A program made the translations under genes and the position numbers. Shown here in pieces: positions 5,502 through 10,813 of a stretch of DNA of 10,813 nt. The stretch is from an uncultured Verrucomicrobiota bacterium (lineage in GTDB: Bacteria > Verrucomicrobiota > Verrucomicrobiia > Limisphaerales > UBA1096), in the NCBI GenBank assembly GCA_913045395.1, contig CAJWPV010000016.1, forward strand, positions 1 through 10,813. Reading direction: 5' to 3'. The first letter of the stretch is position 1, and the number at the start of each line of letters is the position of its first letter. A model generated the notes under the pieces. It saw only the letters and a program-made list of their open reading frames with translations. It was not told where the DNA came from and searched no databases.

Positions 5502-7088
5502 ATGAAAAAAAACCGGATCATCATTTTTGACACGACACTCCGCGATGGCGAGCAGTGCCCTGGCGCGTCGATGACGCTGCGCGAGAAACTCGAGGTCGCG
5601 CGGCAACTGGCTCGGTTGAAGGTGGACGTGATCGAGGGCGGTTTCCCGGTGATCAGCGAGGGCGACTTCACCGCAGTCAATACCATCGCCAGGGAGATTA
5701 AGGGCCCGACCATCGCCGGCCTGGCCCGCTGCGTGCCCAAGGATATCGAGGCTGCCGGAAAGGCGGTTGCGCCGGCCGGCAAAAAAGGGCGCATTCACGT
5801 GTTCCTCGCCACGTCAAAACTGCACCGCGAGTTTAAGCTCGGAAAGGCGCAGAGCCAGATCATTAAGCTCGCCGTCGATGGCGTGAAGCGTGCCCGCAAG
5901 CTTGTCGCCGATGTCGAGTTCTCGCCCGAGGACGCTTCCCGTACCGAGCCGGATTTCCTTGTCGAGGTCTGCCAGGCGGCCATTGATGCCGGCGCCACGA
6001 CGGTGAACATCCCGGATACAGTTGGCTGGGCTGTGCCAGGGCAGTTCGGCGAGTTGATTCGACACCTGCACGAATCGGTACCGGAGTTCCAGTCCGGCAG
6101 GGCGGTCATCAGCGTGCATTGTCACAACGACCTTGGCCTTGCCGTGGCCAACTCGCTTGTCGCCGTTGATGCCGGTGCGCGGCAGGTCGAGTGCACCGTC
6201 AACGGTATTGGTGAACGCGCCGGAAACGCCGCGCTCGAGGAAATTGTCATGGCGCTCAAGACGCGTGATGACGTTTACCGAGGCTACACCTGTGGCGTGG
6301 CCACCCGGCAAATCGTGAAGGCCTCCAAGCTGGTTGCGCGCATGAGCGGCCTGCCGGTGCAGCGCAGCAAGGCGATCGTTGGCGAGAACGCCTTCGCGCA
6401 CTCCAGCGGCATTCACCAGGACGGTATCATTAAAAAACGCGAGACCTACGAGATCATGGACCCTGAGCAGGTCGGCTGGGGCCAGACAGAACTGCCGTTG
6501 ACTAAGCACAGCGGCCGCGCCGCGATGGCCATGCGCCTCCGGCACCTCGGTTTCAAGTTGAGCGACGAGGAGATCAACAACGTCTTCAGTCGCTTCAAGG
6601 AGATCGGTGACAAGAAAAAATTCGTGTACGACGACGACCTCGGTGCGCTGGTCGATGGCCAGATCACGAAGGTGCCTGAGACATGGTTGATGGAATACCT
6701 CAACGTCACCAGCGGCAATCACACTGTTCCCACCGCCACCGTGCGTCTGAGGAAGGCTGCCACCGGCCGATCAAAAAAAGAAACCGTGCTCGAGGACGCC
6801 GGCGTGGGCGATGGCCCGGTGGACGCCGCGCTGAAGGCGATCGACCGTCTTACCGAGATGTCCGGGCGCCTGAAGGATTACGCTATCCGCGCTGTGTCGC
6901 AGGGCAAGGACGCGCTGGGCGAAGTGAGCGTGAAAGTCAATTTCGGTGATGGCGACCTCGTCACTGGCAAGGGCGCGAGTACCGACATTATCGAGGCCAG
7001 CGCCAAGGCATACCTCAACGCCGTCAATCGCCACATCAACAACGGCCGCGGCAAAAAGAAGCCGCGCAAAGCCAACGGTCAGCCGTAG
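5502..7088 (+). CDS. leuA: 2-isopropylmalate synthase
   Basis: This 528-residue enzyme condenses acetyl-CoA with 2-ketoisovalerate to 2-isopropylmalate, the first committed step of leucine synthesis. The catalytic TIM barrel opens with FDTTLRDGEQ (9-18; metal ligand D10, catalytic R14). It carries the HCH metal site in SVHCHNDLGLA (H206, H208), GIGERAGN (235-242) and SGIHQDG (302-308); the last favours LeuA over citramalate or homocitrate synthase. The C-terminal third (about 400-510) is the LeuA allosteric domain, with VTGKGASTDIIEASAKAYL near its end, so leucine feedback inhibition is expected. The final about 18 residues are a basic tail (GRGKKKPRK). Length is normal for long-type LeuA. 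Expression is probably attenuated by the leader peptide and terminator upstream. No leuB, leuC or leuD is adjacent, and the 3' end overlaps the convergent helicase gene by 10 bp. Confidence 0.96.
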   Translation: MKKNRIIIFDTTLRDGEQCPGASMTLREKLEVARQLARLKVDVIEGGFPVISEGDFTAVNTIAREIKGPTIAGLARCVPKDIEAAGKAVAPAGKKGRIHVFLATSKLHREFKLGKAQSQIIKLAVDGVKRARKLVADVEFSPEDASRTEPDFLVEVCQAAIDAGATTVNIPDTVGWAVPGQFGELIRHLHESVPEFQSGRAVISVHCHNDLGLAVANSLVAVDAGARQVECTVNGIGERAGNAALEEIVMALKTRDDVYRGYTCGVATRQIVKASKLVARMSGLPVQRSKAIVGENAFAHSSGIHQDGIIKKRETYEIMDPEQVGWGQTELPLTKHSGRAAMAMRLRHLGFKLSDEEINNVFSRFKEIGDKKKFVYDDDLGALVDGQITKVPETWLMEYLNVTSGNHTVPTATVRLRKAATGRSKKETVLEDAGVGDGPVDAALKAIDRLTEMSGRLKDYAIRAVSQGKDALGEVSVKVNFGDGDLVTGKGASTDIIEASAKAYLNAVNRHINNGRGKKKPRKANGQP

Positions 7089-9109
7089 GGATCGAAGCTT
7101 TGCAGGTTCCATTCCTCGACGAGGTCGCCGTCGATTTCGTCGAGGAAGCGTGACGGCTGCTGCATCGTCTCGCCGCCGGAGCCGTGCATGAAACGCAACA
7201 GCGGATAGCTCAGATACAGCTCGGTCTTGGCGCGGGTGACGGCGACGTAAAACAGGCGCCGTTCCTCCTCCTCGCCGCCGGGACTCTCGATCGCGCGGCT
7301 CGACGGGAACAGTCCGTCACACAGCATCATCACGAACACTACGTCGAACTCCAGCCCCTTGGCCTGGTGAATCGTTGAGAGCTGGATCTGCTCTGGGTCG
7401 GGACCGGCGTCGCGCTGCGTCTCCGTATCAAGGTTGGTCAGCAGTGTGACTTCACTGAGGAATTCCTCCGTGGTGTCGTACTGTCCGGCGAACCCGGCAA
7501 CCTGCTCGAGATCCTCGAGTCGCGCGTAGTAGTTCGGGAACTTGTCCTGAAGATAGTCCTCGTAACCAGCGGCAACGACCATGCGGATGAGGTGTCCCGG
7601 CCCCTTGGCCTGCTCCTCCTCCAGTTGGTCAAGCGTCTCGGCGAACTGTTCCCAGCCAAGCGCGGCCTTCTTCGGCGACTGGCCGGTGATGTCGCGCAAC
7701 GCCTTGGCCAAGCTTGGCGGCTGCGTGATCTCCTTGGTCAAGCACGCTTTAAACACTGCCCAAAGCTTGGCCGCCGACTTGGCCCCAATGCCTGGCAGCA
7801 TCAGCACGATGCGCTTGAACGCCAGTTCGTCGCCGGGATTGACAAGGAGCTTCAGGTAAGCGGCGACGTCCTTGACGTGGGCCTGCTCAAAAAACCGGAT
7901 GCCGCTTGTGAGCACGAACGGAATGTTGCGCCGCGTGAACTCGAGCTGCAGTTCGAGCGCGTGAAAGTGCGAGCGATACAGCACGGCGATTCCTTCCATC
8001 GGCATGCCCTCGTCGCGCAGCTCGAGAACGCGCTGAGCGATGAACTCCGCCTGCTGGTTGGCGTCGTTACAGGAGACGAGCGCGGGCTTCATGCCCGAGT
8101 CGCGCACCGGCGCGAGCACTTTCTTGAACTGCTGCGTATTCGCGGCGATGACGGCGTTGGCGCAGTCGAGAATCTCAGGTGTGCTGCGGTAGTTTGTCTC
8201 GATCTTGAACACCTGCGTGCCGTTGTGCCGATCGGGGAACTCGAGCACGTTGCGGAAGTTGGCGCCACGCCATGAGTAGATGCTCTGCGAATCGTCGCCG
8301 ACCGCCATGATGTTGTGGTGCCGACCACCGAGCAGGTCGATAAGCTCGCACTGTACCTGGTTCGTGTCCTGGTATTCATCCACGAGGATGAATTGGAACC
8401 GCGCCTGGAACGACTCGCGCGTCTCGCTGTTTTCGCGTAGCAACCGCAGCCACTGGGTGAGCAAGTCGTCGAAGTCCATCATACCATTGGCTCGCTTGCG
8501 CCTAGCGTAGGCGGCATGCGCTAGGGCGATCTCGTCGGTGAGGCTGTCGAAATAATAGTAGCGTTCCTCCATCACTTGTCCAAGCTGCAGGCCGGTGTTG
8601 AGCGACATCGAGAGGATGTCGCACATCAGATCCGGCTTGGGGAATCGCACCGCCTTCGTGTCAATGCCGGTGTCGGCGATTGCGATACTCATCAGGGCCT
8701 TCGCATCATCGCGGTCCATGATGGTAAACGACTTCGGATAGCCGATCGCCTCCGCGTGCCGGCGCAACACCCTGTGGCCGACCGAGTGGAACGTCCCACC
8801 CCAAAGCCCGGCTGTGTCGCCGCCGATCAACTCTTGCACGCGGTCCATCATCTCGCGAGCGGCCTTGTTGGTGAAGGTCAGCAACAGGATGCGGTCCACC
8901 GGGATGCCCTGCTCGAGCAGATAGGCTACGCGGTAGGTCAGCGTGCGCGTTTTGCCCGCGCCGGCTCCGGCCAGTACTAACGCCGGCCCCGGAGGCGCGG
9001 ACACAGCCGCCAGTTGCTGGGCGTTGAGTTCCGTCTCGTAGTCAATGTTTAACTCGATCGGCGCGCGGAAAGACTTGAGCGTGTACTCCCTTGGCACGTG
9101 CCCATTCAA
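7079..9109 (-). CDS. UvrD/PcrA/Rep-family superfamily 1 DNA helicase
   Basis: This 676-residue ATP-dependent 3'-5' DNA helicase is of the type used in nucleotide-excision and mismatch repair and in clearing replication blocks. In order: Q motif LNAQQLAAV (28-36), Walker A AGAGAGKT (47-54), TFTNKAA (78-84), GTFHSV (105-110), Walker B LVDEYQDTN (242-250), GDDSQSIYSWRG (271-282), NYRST (306-310), SGIRFFEQAHVKDVAAYLKL (402-421), STIHQAKGLEFDVVFV (578-593) and RRLFYVAVTRAK (617-628). All key residues are present. It ends about 45-50 residues short of typical PcrA, lacking the usual C-terminal extension. The start is TTG at 9109, with GTG at 9097 an equally plausible alternative; no in-frame ATG precedes the Q motif. 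It converges with leuA, their ends overlapping by 10 bp without a terminator between them. Confidence 0.93.
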   Translation of the reverse strand: MNGHVPREYTLKSFRAPIELNIDYETELNAQQLAAVSAPPGPALVLAGAGAGKTRTLTYRVAYLLEQGIPVDRILLLTFTNKAAREMMDRVQELIGGDTAGLWGGTFHSVGHRVLRRHAEAIGYPKSFTIMDRDDAKALMSIAIADTGIDTKAVRFPKPDLMCDILSMSLNTGLQLGQVMEERYYYFDSLTDEIALAHAAYARRKRANGMMDFDDLLTQWLRLLRENSETRESFQARFQFILVDEYQDTNQVQCELIDLLGGRHHNIMAVGDDSQSIYSWRGANFRNVLEFPDRHNGTQVFKIETNYRSTPEILDCANAVIAANTQQFKKVLAPVRDSGMKPALVSCNDANQQAEFIAQRVLELRDEGMPMEGIAVLYRSHFHALELQLEFTRRNIPFVLTSGIRFFEQAHVKDVAAYLKLLVNPGDELAFKRIVLMLPGIGAKSAAKLWAVFKACLTKEITQPPSLAKALRDITGQSPKKAALGWEQFAETLDQLEEEQAKGPGHLIRMVVAAGYEDYLQDKFPNYYARLEDLEQVAGFAGQYDTTEEFLSEVTLLTNLDTETQRDAGPDPEQIQLSTIHQAKGLEFDVVFVMMLCDGLFPSSRAIESPGGEEEERRLFYVAVTRAKTELYLSYPLLRFMHGSGGETMQQPSRFLDEIDGDLVEEWNLQSFDPYG
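7703..7712. repeat. CTTGGCCAAG iterated palindrome
   Basis: Exact palindrome within the helicase gene, encoding Leu-Ala-Lys there. It runs directly into AGCTTGGC, so a half-copy abuts it, and more partial copies (CTTGGCC, GCCAAGC) occur within the next 80 bp. Confidence 0.5.
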
Positions 9110-9110
9110 A

Positions 9111-9156
9111 CGGCCAAGTGCTCGGCCAAGCGAGACTATTTTGGTGAGTGCTTGGC
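9111..9156. repeat. intergenic repeat cluster with GCCAAGC/GCTTGGC inverted repeat
   Basis: CGGCCAAG occurs twice 12 bp apart (9111-9118 and 9123-9130). The second copy lies within GCCAAGC (9125-9131), which pairs with GCTTGGC (9150-9156) across an 18-bp spacer. It fills most of the 58-bp gap between the DUF2752 gene and the helicase. No T-run is present on either strand, so it may be an operator or a non-canonical terminator built from the window's common palindrome. Confidence 0.4.
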
Positions 9157-9167
9157 TCGGCGGGATT

Positions 9168-9572
9168 TTACGGCGCCAGATTGGTAAACGGCGCCCACGG
9201 GAGGTTACGAAGGACGGCGTAAATCAGCATCGCGATGACCAAACCGATGACCAACCAGACGTTCGCGAACAGGGTGTGGTAGGGGCGGGCCTGGGTTGCT
9301 GAGCGGATGTATCGACCGAAGTCGGTTACGCCGATGGTGAGCAGGCACAGGATTCCTGGGTTAAGCTGAAACGCCTCAAACACGTTGCCGTGGGTCAACG
9401 CATAAAGTGCCCGTGAGGAACCGCAGCCGGGACAGGAGTACCCGGTCGTGACATAAAAGGCGCACTTGGGGAAGAACGCATACTTGGTGGGATCGAGAAA
9501 AAACAGCGCCATCGCGCCACCCAGTCCAACCAGGGTGATACTGGTGATGATGGTGATCTGCTTATGCGACAT
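9168..9572 (-). CDS. DUF2752 small membrane protein
   Basis: The 134-residue product has hydrophobic segments at about 7-26, 73-84 and 104-122. Between the first two it carries the DUF2752 hallmark CPGCGSSRALYALTHGN (47-63) followed by LNP (70-72). The two cysteines in CPGC could bind metal or form a disulfide, and C37 is nearby. The family's function is unknown. It is the last gene of a minus-strand run, 18 bp after the GYF_2/DUF4190 gene, and is probably co-transcribed with it. A pair of GGCGCC sequences (9172-9177 and 9190-9195) overlaps its last codons and could form a 6-bp hairpin near the transcript end. Confidence 0.88.
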   Translation of the reverse strand: MSHKQITIITSITLVGLGGAMALFFLDPTKYAFFPKCAFYVTTGYSCPGCGSSRALYALTHGNVFEAFQLNPGILCLLTIGVTDFGRYIRSATQARPYHTLFANVWLVIGLVIAMLIYAVLRNLPWAPFTNLAP

Positions 9573-9590
9573 CTCCGACGTGGGTGGCTA

Positions 9591-10058
9591 TCAGTTGTTG
9601 AATAAAATCCACAGACCAACGGCAATCGAGAGAATCAGGAAAAACGATCCGGAGACAATCCCGATCCAGGCATGGACTGTGCCTTTGGCTTCGGGGTTCT
9701 CTCTTACATTGTGCAGCCCTTTGATCCCCAGAACTAAGGCCGGGATGGACAAGATCGGCGGGCAAAGAATACAAAAAACACCAAGGTAATAGGCGATCAG
9801 TGCTGAAGTATTCTTGTACGGGATCATCGTCGATACGCCGCCGTCCTCCTTTGGTGAAGATGCTGGTGGGGTCGGAGCAGAAAAGGCGGATTGGAAGTCG
9901 GGCAGGTTGACCATCGGTACCCATTCACCGGACTCATCCACCTGCACCAATGTTTCGCGGGTGCATCGATTTTGTGCGATCCATTGGTGTAACTCCTCCG
10001 TGCTGACCGGCCCGTACTCGTTGCCGTCCGTTCCCTTGATCTTATATTGCTGGCTCAT
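9591..10058 (-). CDS. GYF_2 (DUF4339) plus DUF4190-like membrane protein
   Basis: The product has 155 residues. Residues 1-55 form a GYF_2 domain (DGNEYGPVSTEELHQWI at 11-27, then a GEWVPM strand at 44-49). About 30 residues of Pro/Ser-rich linker follow, and then two membrane helices (about 84-112 and 130-152) joined by GIKGLHNVRENPEAKG, the pattern of DUF4190. The GYF_2 domain is presumably cytoplasmic and may bind proline-rich peptides, by analogy with eukaryotic GYF domains. It sits 12 bp after a second GYF_2 gene and 18 bp before DUF2752, so one transcript is likely. The base composition is visibly more AT-rich than the helicase gene. No enzymatic motif is seen. Confidence 0.85.
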   Translation of the reverse strand: MSQQYKIKGTDGNEYGPVSTEELHQWIAQNRCTRETLVQVDESGEWVPMVNLPDFQSAFSAPTPPASSPKEDGGVSTMIPYKNTSALIAYYLGVFCILCPPILSIPALVLGIKGLHNVRENPEAKGTVHAWIGIVSGSFFLILSIAVGLWILFNN

Positions 10059-10070
10059 GGCTTAAACGTG

Positions 10071-10604
10071 TCAAATCTCCACTCCTTCGGAACGTAGATA
10101 GTCCTTAACCTCCGGGTCGTTCAGGAAAACCAGATTGATGATACCCATAGTCAGGTTGGGTATGTCGCAGTTGATGATGTTAACGATTTGCATGATCGCG
10201 ATGGTCCTGGCGGAGGCGAAGGCCGGGGCCGGGTTACTTCCCAGCATCTGGCTTCCCTTGATGGTGGCCATGATTCCAAGGATCAGCGAATAAATCCAAG
10301 GAATCCAAAAACCCGCTGTTCCCAAGCCAATGCCAAAGCATGTCAGGATGGCCAGTATTCCCCCCACAAGGGTCATAATGGAGATGGACTGCATTTTCCC
10401 AGGTATTGCAGGCTTGCCGTCGCGCTTGTAAACAATTTTGCCGTAGCTGAGTTCCTTAATTTGGTTCAGTGGGAGCCATTCGCCGTCGGGTGTTTTTCGG
10501 ACCAGCGAGTTGCCGTCTATCCGACCGCCTTTCGCCCATTCGAGAATATTTCCCTCATCCACGGGGCCATAAATATTACCGTCATCTGCCTTGAGTTCAT
10601 ACAT
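10071..10604 (-). CDS. GYF_2 (DUF4339) domain membrane protein
   Basis: The product has 177 residues. A GYF_2 domain occupies about 1-55 (DGNIYGPVDEGNILEWAKGG at 8-27, GEWLPL at 41-46). A basic linker follows, then three hydrophobic segments (about 72-95, 98-117 and 132-162), and the protein ends LNDPEVKDYLRSEGVEI, a tail I recall from related small membrane proteins. It is a paralog in architecture of the next gene downstream: both share DGNxYGPV. It starts 34 bp after the trpD stop with no terminator visible between, so read-through from a trp transcript is possible. Function is not known; the repeated GYF_2-plus-membrane layout suggests a membrane-anchored adaptor. Confidence 0.82.
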   Translation of the reverse strand: MYELKADDGNIYGPVDEGNILEWAKGGRIDGNSLVRKTPDGEWLPLNQIKELSYGKIVYKRDGKPAIPGKMQSISIMTLVGGILAILTCFGIGLGTAGFWIPWIYSLILGIMATIKGSQMLGSNPAPAFASARTIAIMQIVNIINCDIPNLTMGIINLVFLNDPEVKDYLRSEGVEI

Positions 10605-10638
10605 GGTTATTTCCTTCGAAGCGGAATTGTAACGAGAG

Positions 10639-10813
10639 TTAATCGTCGGTCAACTCTTCCAGTTTGCGTTTGGCAAGGCCGTCGTCGATGACGGATGCGG
10701 CCAGGTCCCAGCCTTCAAGTGCCGAGTCGGTCTTAGCAGCAACGAACAGTGCGTGGGCGGCATTGAGCAGAACGGCATCCCGGCGCGGGCCGCGATCTTC
10801 GCCGGCAAGAATG
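10639..10813 (-). CDS. trpD: anthranilate phosphoribosyltransferase, C-terminal end
   Basis: The last 57 residues and TAA of a minus-strand gene enter from the right edge. The sequence [19 protein letters not shown], then [19 protein letters not shown] and [16 protein letters not shown], matches the C-terminal region of TrpD: the G-x-GP-RD-x-LNAA helix and the closing EGxxLAxxxIDxGxAxxxLExL helix. TrpD transfers phosphoribose to anthranilate in tryptophan synthesis. Catalytic and anthranilate-binding residues lie outside the window, so activity cannot be judged. The small membrane-protein genes follow 34 bp downstream on the same strand. Confidence 0.88.
   Translation of the reverse strand, partial: ILAGEDRGPRRDAVLLNAAHALFVAAKTDSALEGWDLAASVIDDGLAKRKLEELTDD

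Noticed and set aside
5814..6722. 302-codon minus-strand open frame inside leuA
   Set aside because: It is the antisense shadow of a fully conserved leuA coding region and shows no recognisable domain.
5502..7088. Citramalate or homocitrate synthase instead of LeuA
   Set aside because: The SGIHQDG motif, the full-length allosteric domain and the Leu/Val leader upstream all favour 2-isopropylmalate synthase.
7703..7785. CRISPR-like or tandem repeat array from clustered CTTGGCC sequences
   Set aside because: The copies are short, irregularly spaced and inside a conserved helicase coding region; no regular repeat-spacer pattern exists.
7592..8275. 227-codon plus-strand open frame opposite the helicase
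   Set aside because: It is an antisense shadow of conserved helicase motifs with composition typical of GC-rich reverse frames.

Overview
The window looks like a chromosomal stretch from a moderately GC-rich, Gram-negative-type bacterium, most likely a Verrucomicrobiota member (Pedosphaera/Limisphaerales-like). Four things suggest this: a DUF58/BatA-VWA/MoxR cluster, an exported ankyrin protein carrying an 'FQVESS-DLLNW' segment, GYF_2/DUF4190/DUF2752 membrane proteins, and weak Shine-Dalgarno sequences with some GTG/TTG starts. The assignment rests on gene content from memory, not on a database search. No rRNA, tRNA, CRISPR array, transposase or phage gene is visible.

Layout. At 1-3018, on the minus strand, lies a tightly packed operon: MoxR AAA+ ATPase, DUF58 protein (8-bp overlap), then a BatA-type membrane VWA protein (4-bp overlap) that runs off the left edge. 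At 3085-3642 (minus) is a small exported coiled-coil/DUF4177 protein. Divergent from it, at 3761-5251 (plus), is an exported ankyrin-repeat protein with a C-terminal CBM9-like domain. The 118-bp divergent gap contains a perfect 14-bp palindrome.

At 5252-5501 is the most informative non-coding part: a candidate sigma-70 promoter, a 24-codon ORF with seven Leu codons and three consecutive Val codons at its end, a strong intrinsic terminator, and then leuA (2-isopropylmalate synthase, 5502-7088). This is the architecture of ribosome-mediated transcription attenuation by leucine/valine supply. The predicted transcription start almost coincides with the leader AUG, so the leader peptide mRNA may be leaderless.

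leuA converges with, and overlaps by 10 bp, a UvrD/PcrA-type DNA helicase (7079-9109, minus). Upstream of that, also on the minus strand, are three small membrane-protein genes of unknown function (two tandem GYF_2 proteins and a DUF2752 protein, 9168-10604). They follow 34 bp behind the C-terminal end of trpD (10639-10813), so two amino-acid biosynthesis genes are present without the rest of their pathways.

Across the window the decamer palindrome CTTGGCCAAG recurs in coding DNA in two different reading frames (encoding LAK or LGQ). It is best read as a DNA-level iterated palindrome, similar in kind to HIP1 of cyanobacteria.
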